Notes: a model not told the origin generated them from the sequence alone. 64,000 nucleotides of DNA from Vibrio aerogenes (GCF_024346755.1 NZ_AP024861.1:2914001-2978000), one strand, 5' to 3'; positions 1-9,197 are shown, counted from the first letter of the stretch. Numbers and translations: made by a program.

Positions 1-15
1 TTATCGAAAAAATTC

Positions 16-106
16 GGAGAGATGGCTGAGTGGTTGAAAGCACCGGTCTTGAAAACCGGCATACGTTAATAGCGTATCTAGGGTTCAAATCCCTATCTCT
101 CCGCCA
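16..106 (+). tRNA. tRNA-Ser (anticodon TGA)
   Basis: A complete class II tRNA of 91 nt including an encoded CCA end. The acceptor arm GGAGAGA (16-22) pairs with TCTCTCC (96-102), followed by discriminator G103 and CCA 104-106. The anticodon arm CCGGT/ACCGG encloses the loop CTTGAAA, so the anticodon is TGA (reads UCA). A long variable arm (ATACGTTAATAGCGTAT) is typical of tRNA-Ser, and the T arm carries GGTTCAAAT. Its own promoter lies outside the window. A cyclodipeptide synthase, which consumes aminoacyl-tRNAs, follows about 500 bp downstream, but nothing shows a functional link. Confidence 0.97.
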
Positions 107-114
107 CACATATG

Positions 115-146
115 AAAAAAGCTGTTGAGATTCAACAGCTTTTTTT
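115..146 (+). terminator. Rho-independent terminator of tRNA-Ser
   Basis: Perfect 8-bp stem GCTGTTGA/TCAACAGC (121-128 and 132-139) with a 3-nt loop, extended by flanking A and T runs and followed by seven T residues. It begins 9 nt after the tRNA CCA end. Confidence 0.92.
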
Positions 147-599
147 GTCTTTATCAAATGGTAAATCATTCAATTATACCATTCTAAGTAGCTTTCTGAT
201 CTGGATATATCTGGTTCCGCAAACCGCTCAAACCATCCATGCCCTTGTATGTTTGCTCCACCAGACACATCCAGATGATCAGTTTATTTTCCAGATTGGT
301 ATTATCCCTGAGCAATAAAAGTTGATATGTGTACTCAAGGTCACACATCCTTCTGATATCAGCTGTATTCATACTGAAATATCTTAATCTTTCGGACATA
401 CATAAAAATACTTCATGCGAAAGTCAGTGTTCACTTAACGACATAGAATGAACCATCAGGATAAATATGATATCAGGCTCATTTTCATTGTATTCTGTTT
501 ACTGCCTGTCTCACCCATAAACTGGCCCCAAACGCCTTTAATCAAGTATCTGGATGCTCCGTTTTTATTATTTTCTGTTTTAACTTTTAAGGGATCAAT
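147..599. other. intergenic region between tRNA-Ser and cyclodipeptide synthase
   Basis: About 450 bp that hold only the doubtful small frame at 184-399. The part from 400 to 599 is AT-rich and must carry the promoter of the cyclodipeptide synthase. I see no clear operator or riboswitch fold. Confidence 0.5.
184..399 (-). CDS. possible small hypothetical protein
   Basis: A 71-codon open frame on the minus strand with an internal ATG at 374 as an alternative start. I do not recognise the product. The translation is mixed and charged, without a signal peptide or membrane segment, and the ribosome binding site is weak at both candidate starts. It lies between the tRNA terminator and the cyclodipeptide synthase. 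It may be a real small Vibrio gene or a chance frame, and sequence alone cannot decide. Confidence 0.25.
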   Translation of the reverse strand: MSERLRYFSMNTADIRRMCDLEYTYQLLLLRDNTNLENKLIIWMCLVEQTYKGMDGLSGLRNQIYPDQKAT

Positions 600-1316
600 A
601 TGAATCAAAAACCTCAATATAAAGGAGAAATACAACAGGTTTCACCAAAAACTGAAAGGGATTTTCTGAAATGTAAGCCCCGCTGTTTTGTTGGGGTAAG
701 CCTTGGTAACCCAAGTTTTACCGGTGCTAAACTCGAAGGTTTAATCCGGTTTATTTCAAAACGGTTTGGTGCATGTACTTTTTTATTAGGCGATCATATC
801 CATCGGTTAACATTACAAATCAGGCTTGGGGTTGACGAGGCGCAAGCCACAAAGATCGCATTAAATATGGGGCGGGAATATACACAGCTCTACCATCCTT
901 TATGGGAAAAAGTTTTCAAAGAGTCATCCTTCAATTTCATCAAAGGTTCAGATATTTATAATGATGAAAGAGTTTCTTGCTATTTGATGAATATACAGAC
1001 CCTCTATCAGGATAATCCGGAGTTTATGGCGGCAGTTGATAGGTTTGCACGAACGTTTATTTCCAGAGCTTTGAATCACAATGAATTCACGGAAAATGCG
1101 ATCGCACTGTCTTCGCAATATGTACTTGAAGAACTGGCTGAGACATGTCTGATGATTGATGAAGGCCATCAGGTACTGGTATATCCGGGATCACTTGCTA
1201 TTTTTGAACAAATAGCCGAAGGAAATTTTCCTGCGCTGCCGAAGGAACTGAAATCTCTTGTGAATGTGAGCGTACGGCTGAAGAAACGTAAGTTAGCAAA
1301 TTTATCACTCGTTTAA
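600..1316 (+). CDS. tRNA-dependent cyclodipeptide synthase (CDPS)
   Basis: CDPSs take two aminoacyl-tRNAs and join their amino acids into a cyclic dipeptide (2,5-diketopiperazine) through a covalent Ser-enzyme intermediate. The 238-residue length fits the family (about 220-250). Matching landmarks by eye to AlbC: the motif VGVSLGN places the nucleophile at Ser34, SQYVLEE gives the Tyr174/Glu178 pair (AlbC Tyr178/Glu182), and VYPG gives Tyr195-Pro196, the YP signature of the XYP subfamily rather than NYH. A basic helix with His and Arg (GDHIHRLTLQ, 64-73) follows the first strand-helix unit, as in Rossmann-like CDPSs. The ATG follows AAGGG at a good spacing. No cyclodipeptide oxidase, P450 or methyltransferase is adjacent, so the product may stay unmodified. 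Which amino acids are used cannot be read from the sequence. Confidence 0.85.
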   Translation: MNQKPQYKGEIQQVSPKTERDFLKCKPRCFVGVSLGNPSFTGAKLEGLIRFISKRFGACTFLLGDHIHRLTLQIRLGVDEAQATKIALNMGREYTQLYHPLWEKVFKESSFNFIKGSDIYNDERVSCYLMNIQTLYQDNPEFMAAVDRFARTFISRALNHNEFTENAIALSSQYVLEELAETCLMIDEGHQVLVYPGSLAIFEQIAEGNFPALPKELKSLVNVSVRLKKRKLANLSLV

Positions 1317-1662
1317 ATGCACATGAAATATTTGTCCGGGAAAATGCGTGAATCACGAATCGTTTCCCCATAAACGGCCGCTTTCAGTCTTATTCAGAGA
1401 AGTGGCTCCCCCGGAAAAGGAATCAATTGAAAAGGATCAATAAGAAACCTGTTGTTTACACATGTCAGATTTTAGGCGATGATTAATTTTTCCGAACTAT
1501 TTGGAAATATGCATTTCTAAATATCCACATCCTTTCGAATCATAGTCAGGAGAACCAATATAGCCTGAATGACTCAGGTTCAGGAACAGGGACCGTCATT
1601 CAATCAGGCCAAATCATTTATAAAAACGAGACTGTATCAAAACACAACTCTAAGGAGAGAGT
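1317..1662. other. intergenic region before the serine hydrolase
   Basis: A 346-bp gap. Around 1562-1611 it holds overlapping imperfect inverted repeats (CCTGA-N5-TCAGG, and GCCTGAATGA answered by TCATTCAATCAGGC). These may form a leader hairpin or an operator for the hydrolase. No terminator for the cyclodipeptide synthase with a clear T run is visible. Confidence 0.4.
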
Positions 1663-2238
1663 ATGCATTTACTTTTTTTAGCAGGAATCGGCAACTCAGG
1701 TCCGGGGCACTGGCAATATCAATGGTATATGGCATCTGAGAATGTTTCATGGCTGGAACATTCTGACTGGGATAATCCGGTGATGGAAGCGTGGCTCAGT
1801 GATTTAGAAAGCTTTCTGGAAAAAAGAGATGAGCCTGTCGTCGTTGTGGCCCATAGTTTAGGCTGCGTCCTGTTTACAGAGTGGTTACAACGCACCCAAA
1901 ACAAAGAAAAAATTGCGGGTGCATTCCTGGTGGCTATGCCGGACGTCCTTGACCCGAAATTTCCCGCTCAGGTGCATAACTTCAGAAACCTGAGTGAAAC
2001 TCAGCAATGCTGTCCGGCAGTCGTGATTACCAGCGACAATGATCCTTTTGGCACCGCAGAACATGCACAGCATCAGGCAAAAAAACTCAATGTACCACTG
2101 CTCAACATCGGTCCGGTGGGTCATATTAATGCGCAGTCCGGATTAAATGGCTGGGCTGAAGGAAAAGCGCTCCTCGCTGATTTAATTGCACGCATCGAAT
2201 GCATCACATCATCACCGGAAAATCAAACGGTGTCGTAA
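1663..2238 (+). CDS. RBBP9/YdeN-family serine hydrolase
   Basis: A small alpha/beta hydrolase (191 residues) of the RBBP9/YdeN type (Pfam Ser_hydrolase). The family nucleophile lies in AHSLG (Ser65), the acid is in the SDNDPF loop (Asp125 or Asp127), and the base is His154 in GHINAQSG. The N-terminal FLAGIGNSGPGHW segment matches the oxyanion-hole region of the family. No signal peptide is present, so the enzyme is cytoplasmic. The start has an excellent ribosome binding site (AAGGAGAG). The gene is 346 bp from the cyclodipeptide synthase and on the same strand. A role in cyclodipeptide metabolism is possible but only by proximity; members of this family have broad or unknown substrates. Confidence 0.85.
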   Translation: MHLLFLAGIGNSGPGHWQYQWYMASENVSWLEHSDWDNPVMEAWLSDLESFLEKRDEPVVVVAHSLGCVLFTEWLQRTQNKEKIAGAFLVAMPDVLDPKFPAQVHNFRNLSETQQCCPAVVITSDNDPFGTAEHAQHQAKKLNVPLLNIGPVGHINAQSGLNGWAEGKALLADLIARIECITSSPENQTVS

Positions 2239-2276
2239 TCACACAGCTTTGTTGATCAAACTTTCTCTGCTCAAAC

Positions 2277-2308
2277 AACGGGGCTATCCGTAGCGGATGC
2301 CCCGTTTT
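2277..2308. terminator. bidirectional terminator between convergent genes
   Basis: AACGGGGC (2277-2284) pairs with GCCCCGTT (2299-2306), extended by ATCCG/CGGAT around a TAG loop with one bulge, followed by TTTT and preceded by A residues on the other strand. It sits between the convergent hydrolase and acetyltransferase genes. Confidence 0.88.
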
Positions 2309-2332
2309 AAAAATATATTGAATCAGCTCTGA

Positions 2333-3205
2333 TTATCCCATTGCCTGACTCACCAGACAAAACTGGATCAAATCCCCTTCAGCCCGGGGGACCTCACCTT
2401 TGACCATCTGGCTGACGGTATCCACTTTGTTGAGCCCCCAAGCTGAGAGTTGTGTACCGATTTCACGATATTGATTGACGATATCCAGCCGGACAAACTG
2501 TTGATCACACGCCAGCAACTGATGAGAAATCAATGCTAATGCATGCTGCGGATTTTCTGCAATGACAGGCCCAATACAGCATCCCCGGCCAAAGTCACGA
2601 CAAACGGCAAAGCCGGTAATTTTCCCTTCGTCCTCAATCACCAGCGTCTGGTTCGAAGTATTCAGAACCAGATCACCGATCGCACCACGGTCCATACCAC
2701 ATGACGCATTCATCATCTGCTTCAGTGTTTGCTCCTCACCAACATCCATCTTACGAATCCCTGCATCAGCCTTTGGATGAACCAAAGTCACTTTTTCAGT
2801 TTCAACCACATTCTGATATTGCTCAATCACCGCATATTCTTCAAAACCAATTTTTTGATACAGCGGTTTCCCCATCTCTGTCGCAGTCAGATACAGATAA
2901 CTACCCGGCTCAGCACACGACATAATGTCATTCATGATCTGCCGGCCGAGTCCCCGCCCCTGAAAATCATCTGAAATGACAATTAAACCGACACTGGCAT
3001 ATTTTCCCTGTGGTACCAGGCACGCCGTACCGATGAGCCGCCCTTCAGCTTCCATCACCAGAGCGTGGCCAACCGATACGATCTGTTGCCAGTCCTGAAG
3101 TGTATGCGGCCAGTGTAACGCTTGTGTCATCACATGAGCGTCAGCCATATCTTTTTCATCCATCGGTCTGATGATGACATCTTCCTGAGCCGTTTTTGTA
3201 TTCAT
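2333..3205 (-). CDS. GNAT-family N-acetyltransferase, two-domain
   Basis: About 290 residues. The N-terminal half (about 12-130) is a GNAT fold with the acetyl-CoA motif QGRGLG (residues 84-89 counted from the upstream ATG) preceded by the beta-strand SVGLIVIS, and a late YQKIGFEEY segment typical of GNAT domains. The C-terminal half (about 150-280) resembles the second domain found in YitH/Acetyltransf_18-type proteins. Two ATGs are possible (3211 and 3205). The AAGGA motif directly abuts the first but sits 6 nt from the second, so I prefer 3205. The substrate is unknown. It ends at a shared terminator with the hydrolase and is monocistronic. Confidence 0.85.
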   Translation of the reverse strand: MNTKTAQEDVIIRPMDEKDMADAHVMTQALHWPHTLQDWQQIVSVGHALVMEAEGRLIGTACLVPQGKYASVGLIVISDDFQGRGLGRQIMNDIMSCAEPGSYLYLTATEMGKPLYQKIGFEEYAVIEQYQNVVETEKVTLVHPKADAGIRKMDVGEEQTLKQMMNASCGMDRGAIGDLVLNTSNQTLVIEDEGKITGFAVCRDFGRGCCIGPVIAENPQHALALISHQLLACDQQFVRLDIVNQYREIGTQLSAWGLNKVDTVSQMVKGEVPRAEGDLIQFCLVSQAMG

Positions 3206-3440
3206 ATTCATTCCTTAAATGATAAAGATACATCAGCGTTGTATCGGGGTTATGTTGAGTCTGTTGTTATTCCATTAGTTATTCAAAAAGACAATAGTTA
3301 TCATTTAAAACGGCAGATCACGCTGTTTTATCCGCACTAAAATGATACGAATGCTGAATCATCAGCAGATGTCGGCAGCACATACCGCCCGAGTTTATTT
3401 AATATAATCATTCGGAAAACATCATTCAGGATGAAACGCT

Positions 3441-4907
3441 ATGGACTGGTATAACCCATCTGACACAGATATTCCCAAAGGTCACTTTATTGATGGTCGC
3501 TTTATGTCATTCAATGATGATACTTCTGTGGATGTCATTTGTCCGTCAACCGGACAGGCATATGCCGCTTTAAATTACGCTTCACCCGACACTGTCGAAT
3601 TCGCCGTCTCTCAGGCTTATCAGGCATACCGGACTAACTCATGGGCCTCAATGGCACCGCGGGAACGGGCAAAATATTTATTTCAATGGGCAGAACTGAT
3701 AGAAAAACATCAGGCCAGTCTGGCACAGCTGGAATCTTTAGGCTCCAGTCGTCCGTATCATGAAGTATTGCAATGGGATATTCCATATGTGGTCGATTGT
3801 CTGAGGTTTTTCGCCGAGCTGGCCGATAAACATGGTGGCTATGTGGGCGCCACTCAGCAAGATCGGCTGGGTATGGTGATCAGCCAGCCTTATGGTGTTA
3901 TCGGCGCAATTACGCCATGGAACTTTCCGATGAGCATGTTGATGTGGAAAGTTGGTCCGGCACTGGCAGCAGGCAATGCTGTCGTTCTGAAACCTTCAGA
4001 AATGACGCCATTTACCAGTGTTTATCTGGCAAAACTGGCCGTCGATGCCGGTATTCCGGCGAACCAGTTTAATGTGGTTCAGGGCGATGGAAAAACTGTA
4101 GGACAGGCGATTTGTGAGCATTCACTGATTGGTAAAGTGACATTCACCGGCTCAACGGCAACCGGAGCCGCGATTATGTCAACCTGTGCGCTGAAAGGGC
4201 CGAAGCCATCCACGCTTGAGTTAGGTGGTAAAAGCCCTCAGGTGGTGTTTGCGGATGCTGATATTGACAAAACAGCGCTGACGGTTGCGAAGGCGATTAC
4301 CGGCAATGCCGGACAGGTCTGTGTTTCCGGTTCAAGACTGATTATTCATCAGGATATTGCTGAAACATTTTCTCAAAAAGTCCTCTCACACTTCAGTCAG
4401 CTCCGGATGGGCCCGACATGGAATAAGAGTACCACCCTGCCCCCCATTATCTCAGCAGGACAGGCACAAAGAATCAATTCCATCGTCAATCAGAGTATTG
4501 CGCAAGGCGCAGAGCGGCTTTGTGGCGGAGAGTTAATCAACGACGGTGGTTCCTTCTTTACCCCAACATTACTGGCTATCACTGACAACAATAACTGCGC
4601 AGTTCAGCAGGAAATCTTCGGACCGGTTCTGACCATGCAAACTTTTGACTCAGATGAGCAAGCCTGGGCGCTGGCAAGTCATGAAACATACGGTTTAGCT
4701 GCCGGGATTCATACACAAAATTTACAGCGTGCGTTGACCGGTATGAGACAAATAGAAGCCGGTTCTGTCTGGATTAACCGGTACGGCCGTTCTTTTGATC
4801 ATATTATGCCAACCGGAGGATTTAAACAGTCCGGTATTGGAAAAGATATCGGAGTTGAGGCTTTTCAGGCAAACCTGAAAACCAAAAGTGTGCTGATTGA
4901 TTTTTAA
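3441..4907 (+). CDS. NAD(P)-dependent aldehyde dehydrogenase
   Basis: A 488-residue ALDH-superfamily enzyme that oxidises an aldehyde to the acid. The catalytic residues are visible: Asn161 (PWNFP), Lys184 (LKPSE), Glu260 (LELGGKSP) and Cys294 ([10 protein letters not shown]). It is related to gamma-aminobutyraldehyde/PuuC-type and betaine-aldehyde dehydrogenases, but the substrate cannot be fixed. The region around residue 100 reads [11 protein letters not shown] where relatives usually have a TGKP-like stretch. AGGA sits ahead of the ATG. The gene stands about 500 bp upstream of the amino-acid/opine cluster, and its product may oxidise an aldehyde made by the DAO-type oxidase there. Confidence 0.88.
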   Translation: MDWYNPSDTDIPKGHFIDGRFMSFNDDTSVDVICPSTGQAYAALNYASPDTVEFAVSQAYQAYRTNSWASMAPRERAKYLFQWAELIEKHQASLAQLESLGSSRPYHEVLQWDIPYVVDCLRFFAELADKHGGYVGATQQDRLGMVISQPYGVIGAITPWNFPMSMLMWKVGPALAAGNAVVLKPSEMTPFTSVYLAKLAVDAGIPANQFNVVQGDGKTVGQAICEHSLIGKVTFTGSTATGAAIMSTCALKGPKPSTLELGGKSPQVVFADADIDKTALTVAKAITGNAGQVCVSGSRLIIHQDIAETFSQKVLSHFSQLRMGPTWNKSTTLPPIISAGQAQRINSIVNQSIAQGAERLCGGELINDGGSFFTPTLLAITDNNNCAVQQEIFGPVLTMQTFDSDEQAWALASHETYGLAAGIHTQNLQRALTGMRQIEAGSVWINRYGRSFDHIMPTGGFKQSGIGKDIGVEAFQANLKTKSVLIDF

Positions 4908-5433
4908 ACATTCGTCCTGAATGACCCTGAGATGCAGAGCTTGGTAAGATTTGAAAATATTTCTCCGTAAAATGCTTATTTACAAAAAAATTACCCGCAA
5001 CAATAGAATTACAAATAATTAACAAATGAGTTCATAATACAAGCACTTCAGGCAGATTCATGATACATCGTGAATCTGCTCTTTCATCAGCAAATAATTT
5101 CGTCACTGACAGAAAATGTATGCGATGTACACAGCCACACGATCGCCAACAACAACCAGAAGAAAACACACTGGAACAAATAAAAAATTAACTTACTGTT
5201 ATTTAATAACTATTTTAATTCATTCATGTATCACCTCTCTCTGATAACCCATCCCTGCCCAGCAAAATCAGCACCGTATTAACTGCTGTATGCTTGTTGA
5301 AAAAAGTTTATTTCTGCTTCTGAACCCCTGAATTAAATGTTATCTGCTGTGTCATTGTGATGTAATAATTTATAGAAACAAATGATAAATAAATGTTTTT
5401 AAATTGTTACCTCTAGTTTTAAGGATGAATTCG
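4908..5433. other. intergenic region upstream of the catabolic cluster
   Basis: About 525 bp, AT-rich, between the aldehyde dehydrogenase and the first HAD gene. It contains the 5052-5085 hairpin and presumably the promoter of the long cluster in the very AT-rich part 5330-5420. No gene is supported. Confidence 0.5.
5052..5085 (+). terminator. probable terminator after aldehyde dehydrogenase
   Basis: A perfect 9-bp stem GCAGATTCA (5052-5060) and TGAATCTGC (5071-5079) with a 10-nt loop, followed by the short T-rich tail TCTTT. It lies about 145 bp after the stop codon, so it could also be a regulatory hairpin. Confidence 0.55.
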
Positions 5434-6108
5434 ATGAGTACACTTCGCCCCAAATACATCACCTTTGACTGCTATGGCACACTGACTAATTTTCAGATGG
5501 CAACCATGACACGGGAAATCTTTAAAAACCGTATTTCTCCAGAAAGAATGGATGCTTTCGTCAAAGACTTTGCGAGTTATCGTCTTGATGAAGTTATGGG
5601 GGCATGGCAACCCTACGATCAGGTTGTGAAAAGTTCACTGGAAAGAACCTGTAAAAAATGGGGCATCGCATATATCGATGCGGAAGGTCAGCAATATTAT
5701 GATGCAGTGCCAACCTGGGGGCCACACGCTGATGTACCGTCAGGCCTTTCCCGGCTGGCGAAAGAATTCCCGCTGGTCATTTATTCCAATGCCAGTGACA
5801 GCCAGATCATGAGTAACGTCGAAAAACTGGGCGCACCGTTTCACCGGGTATTTACGGCTGAAGAGGCCAAAGTCTATAAACCCCGGCTCGCTGCATTCGA
5901 ATATATGATCGATAACTTAGGGTGCAGTCCGGAAGAAATTCTGCATGTCTCTTCCAGTTTCCGCTATGACCTGTTTTCCGCCGATGATATGGGCATCAAA
6001 AATAAAGCATTTATTGCCCGCGGTCATGAGCAACCCGCCAACACAATTTATTCTTATCATCAAGTCCCCGACATCAATGCACTCGCTGACTTGCTGGGCC
6101 TCGATTAA
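5434..6108 (+). CDS. haloacid dehalogenase type II-like HAD hydrolase
   Basis: A HAD-superfamily hydrolase of the L-2-haloacid dehalogenase type, 224 residues. Motif I is FDCYGTL with nucleophile Asp12, motif II is the YSNAS segment, motif III is the lysine in VYKPR, and the late HVSSSFRYDLFSADDMG segment corresponds to the conserved SS-N/F-D region. I chose ATG 5434 because AAGGA (5421-5425) is 8 nt upstream; earlier in-frame starts lack a binding site. It is the first gene of the catabolic cluster, 24 bp ahead of the DAO-type oxidase. In this setting a phosphatase or other hydrolytic role is as likely as dehalogenation. Confidence 0.8.
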   Translation: MSTLRPKYITFDCYGTLTNFQMATMTREIFKNRISPERMDAFVKDFASYRLDEVMGAWQPYDQVVKSSLERTCKKWGIAYIDAEGQQYYDAVPTWGPHADVPSGLSRLAKEFPLVIYSNASDSQIMSNVEKLGAPFHRVFTAEEAKVYKPRLAAFEYMIDNLGCSPEEILHVSSSFRYDLFSADDMGIKNKAFIARGHEQPANTIYSYHQVPDINALADLLGLD

Positions 6109-6132
6109 TGATACTCACATCAGGAGTCAGCT

Positions 6133-7407
6133 ATGATCAATCAATCCTATTGGATCGATACCAAACCCCGGTTTACGCGTGGTGCAGAAACTCTGGGGAA
6201 CTCTCACTATGATGTGGCCATTGTCGGCGGCGGACTGACCGGATTAACTGCTGCACATACACTGGCAAAACAGGGCGTATCAGTTGCCCTGTTTGAGGCC
6301 ACTGCAATTATGGAGCAGGCATCCGGACAAAATGGCGGCCAGTGCAGTACCGGCGTTGCCCAGGATTTTTCGGCGCTGTCTGCCACTCTCGGGCTTGATA
6401 AGGCGAAACGTTATTACACCGCTTATTCAAATGCTGTCGATGCACTGCGCAACATCATCACTGAAGAGCAAATTGAATGCGAATTCCGTGAAAGCGGCAA
6501 ACTCAAACTGGCTGCCAAGCCTCAGCATGCTGAAAAGATCTTCAACACCTGCGAACTCATTCAGCGTGAAGTCGATCCAAATGTCAGATTTCTTGATGCT
6601 GAAGGGCTGAAAACCGAAATTACCTCCGGACAGTTTTACGGCGGAATGGTACAGGACAATGCCTTTCAGATTCATGTCGGCAAGCTGGGCGTCGGCATTG
6701 CAGACAAGGCTGCGGAATACGGTGCTCATATCTATGAAAACAGCCCGGTCGTCCAACTGAAAAAGCAGGGTAAACAATTCTCGGTCGAAACACCCAAAGG
6801 AAAAATCACAGCAAACGATGTCATTATCGCCAGTGGTATCAGCCAACACGGTCCGCTTGGCTGGTTCAGAAGACGGATTGTACCGGTCGGCAGTTTTATT
6901 CTGGTCACAGAAAAACTGGATCCGGCGCTGATTGAACGGCTCATGCCAAATAAACGCTCTTATGTCACCAGTAAAATTATCGGTAATTATTTCAGGGTCA
7001 TGGGCGATGACCGCCTGCTGTTTGGTGGCCGGGCACGCTTTGCCATGACCAGTCCTGAATCCGATGCCATCAGCGGCAGAATCTTACTGAAAACCATGGG
7101 GGAAATGTTCCCGGAATTACAGGGAGTTCAGGCGACACACTGCTGGGGCGGCTTAGTCGATATCACTCCGAACCGTCTCCCGCGGGCCGGACAACACAAC
7201 GGCATGTTCTATGCCATGGGCTACAGCGGACACGGCGTACAAATGGCTGCTTATATGGGCCAGCAACTGGCACACATGCTCGGTGGCCATCCGGAAGCAA
7301 ACCCGTGGAAAGATGAATCCTGGTATGCCATCCCCGGATATTTTGGCAAGCCATGGTTTTTACCCGCAGTCGGTGCTTACTACAAATTGCAGGATTATCT
7401 GCATTAA
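6133..7407 (+). CDS. FAD-dependent oxidoreductase, DAO/PuuB-like
   Basis: A 424-residue D-amino-acid-oxidase-fold flavoenzyme. The FAD-binding motif VAIVGGGLTGLTAA is at about residues 28-41, followed by the acidic end of beta-2 (LFEA), and the C-terminal GYSGHGVQMA closes the FAD site. The overall layout resembles gamma-glutamylputrescine oxidase PuuB and related amine oxidases that turn a primary or secondary amine into an aldehyde or imine. Genes next to it encode a HAD hydrolase and a binding protein, so it probably acts on the imported substrate or an early product. It is cytoplasmic. Substrate assignment is inference. Confidence 0.85.
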   Translation: MINQSYWIDTKPRFTRGAETLGNSHYDVAIVGGGLTGLTAAHTLAKQGVSVALFEATAIMEQASGQNGGQCSTGVAQDFSALSATLGLDKAKRYYTAYSNAVDALRNIITEEQIECEFRESGKLKLAAKPQHAEKIFNTCELIQREVDPNVRFLDAEGLKTEITSGQFYGGMVQDNAFQIHVGKLGVGIADKAAEYGAHIYENSPVVQLKKQGKQFSVETPKGKITANDVIIASGISQHGPLGWFRRRIVPVGSFILVTEKLDPALIERLMPNKRSYVTSKIIGNYFRVMGDDRLLFGGRARFAMTSPESDAISGRILLKTMGEMFPELQGVQATHCWGGLVDITPNRLPRAGQHNGMFYAMGYSGHGVQMAAYMGQQLAHMLGGHPEANPWKDESWYAIPGYFGKPWFLPAVGAYYKLQDYLH

Positions 7408-7452
7408 GCCCGCATCATCAGATGAATCGTAATATAGAAAGGATGCAATATT

Positions 7453-9084
7453 ATGAAAGATAAAAAGATTATCACCGGTCAGGCATGTATGAATGAATTT
7501 GAGCGATTAACAAAAGAAGGTCGCTCAAGACGCTCTGTCCTGAAATCACTGGGAGCTGCGGGGGTGTTGATGGCCGCTTCAGGTACATCACTGAGCCCGC
7601 TGAATGTGTTTGCCGGTAACGAATCGTCTGCATCATCGCAGAAAGGAAAACCGGGGGGGAAAATCAAAGTTGCGAGCCTGTCCGCTTCAACATCGGATAC
7701 CCTTGACCCGGCAAAAGGTGCGCTTTCAACAGACTACGCCCGCCACTTCATGGTCTATAACGGCCTGACAAAGTTTGATGAACATTTAGTCCCGCATCTG
7801 GAACTGGCCGAAAGTATCGATAATGAAAATGCGACGGTCTGGCATATTAAACTGCGGCAGGGCGTGTTATTCCATGACGGCAAAGAACTCACTGCAGAAG
7901 ACGTGGTCTTTTCCCTGAACCGGCACAAAGATCCGGCGACAGCCTCAAAAGTTATGGGACTGGCAAAACAACTGAAATCTGTGAAAGCCACTGGCAAGTA
8001 TGACGTCAAGATTATCCTCGAAGGACCGAATGCTGAACTTCCGTCAATTTTTGCGGTGTCACATATGCTGATTGTGCCGGCGCACGTCAGCGACCTGAAC
8101 AAAGGTATTGGTACAGGACCATTTGAAGTTTCCAGATTCAAACCGGGCATGATCACCGTCGTGAAGAAGAACAAAAATTACTGGAAGCCGGGCTTACCTT
8201 ACCTGGATGAGATTGAATTATTTGCGATTCCCGATGAGCCTTCACGGGTCAATGCCCTGCTTTCCGGTGAGGTTCATGTGATCAACGAAGTGAATCCACG
8301 ATCGACCTCCCGGATTCAGGCCAGCGAAGGACACAACTTCGTGAATGCGCCATCCGGTAATTATACCGATCTGATCATCCGTCAGGATCTGATGCCGGGT
8401 AAAAGTGCTGAGTTCACTGAAGCCATGAAACTGCTGATGGATCGGGAACAGATTAAATCAGCTATTTTTCAGGACTTTGCTGTCATCGGTAACGATACAC
8501 CAATCGCGCCCGGCGCCCGTTATTTTAACTCAGAACTTCCTCAGACAACCTTTGATCCTGAAAAGGCCAGGCATCTGATTAAGAAGGCCGGTTTTGCCGA
8601 TGCAACCATTCCTTTAGTCGCATCTGCTGCAGCAACAGGCTCGGTGGAAATTGCCGTCCTGATGCAGCAATCAGCAGCGAAGCATGGCATTAAAATTGAT
8701 GTTCAGACCAAACCAGCTGATGGATACTGGTCAAATCACTGGGCAAAACATCCGCTGAGTTTCGGCAACATCAACCCCCGCCCGAATGCGGATATTATTT
8801 TCTCGCAGTTTTTCCTTTCCGGCGCATCATGGAACGAATCACACTGGAAAAACAGCCAGTTTGACAAGCTGCTGTTCGATGCCCGCAGCGAAACCGATGA
8901 CAACAAACGTGCCGGAATGTACGCAGAAATGCAAACGCTGGTGCATGAAAAATGTGGCATTGGCGTCCCGGTCTTTATCAGTAATATCGATGGTGTGGAT
9001 TCAAGACTGAAAGGCTACGGTACGAACCCGCTCGGCGGCTTCATGGGCTATATGTTTGCCGAAAAAGTCTGGCTGGATGCCTGA
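7453..9084 (+). CDS. ABC transporter substrate-binding protein, family 5 (DppA/OppA-like), Tat-exported
   Basis: A 543-residue extracellular solute-binding protein of family 5 (dipeptide, opine or nickel type). The N-terminus carries a twin-arginine signal SRRSVLK (Arg26-Arg27) followed by a hydrophobic segment and a likely cleavage after VFA near residue 54. The mature part shows family landmarks: TLDPAKG, the LRQGVLFHDGKELTAEDVVFS block, and a C-terminal EMQTLVHEKCGIGVPV stretch. Tat export is less common than Sec for this family and implies folding in the cytoplasm. Two permeases and a fused ATPase follow, making a full importer. The ligand is not determined; neighbours suggest an opine or modified amino acid. 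Confidence 0.9.
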   Translation: MKDKKIITGQACMNEFERLTKEGRSRRSVLKSLGAAGVLMAASGTSLSPLNVFAGNESSASSQKGKPGGKIKVASLSASTSDTLDPAKGALSTDYARHFMVYNGLTKFDEHLVPHLELAESIDNENATVWHIKLRQGVLFHDGKELTAEDVVFSLNRHKDPATASKVMGLAKQLKSVKATGKYDVKIILEGPNAELPSIFAVSHMLIVPAHVSDLNKGIGTGPFEVSRFKPGMITVVKKNKNYWKPGLPYLDEIELFAIPDEPSRVNALLSGEVHVINEVNPRSTSRIQASEGHNFVNAPSGNYTDLIIRQDLMPGKSAEFTEAMKLLMDREQIKSAIFQDFAVIGNDTPIAPGARYFNSELPQTTFDPEKARHLIKKAGFADATIPLVASAAATGSVEIAVLMQQSAAKHGIKIDVQTKPADGYWSNHWAKHPLSFGNINPRPNADIIFSQFFLSGASWNESHWKNSQFDKLLFDARSETDDNKRAGMYAEMQTLVHEKCGIGVPVFISNIDGVDSRLKGYGTNPLGGFMGYMFAEKVWLDA

Positions 9085-9097
9085 TATCGCCGGATAC

Positions 9098-9140
9098 ATA
9101 TACCCGCTCAAACGGACGTATATACCCGCTCAAACGGACG
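9098..9140 (+). repeat. 22-bp tandem duplication
   Basis: The 21-nt unit starting ATATACCCGCTCAAACG occurs at 9098-9118 and again at 9120-9140, separated by one T. It lies between the binding-protein stop and the first permease. It adds a gap inside an otherwise tight operon and may be a replication slippage product. Confidence 0.9.
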
Positions 9141-9197
9141 CCCGATTAATAAGCAACGGCACATTGTGCTGTTGCTATCGCCCCCGAGGATAACCTG

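Noticed and set aside
112..318. Plus-strand frame beginning in the tRNA terminator
   Set aside because: It starts inside the terminator hairpin, has no ribosome binding site and no recognisable features.
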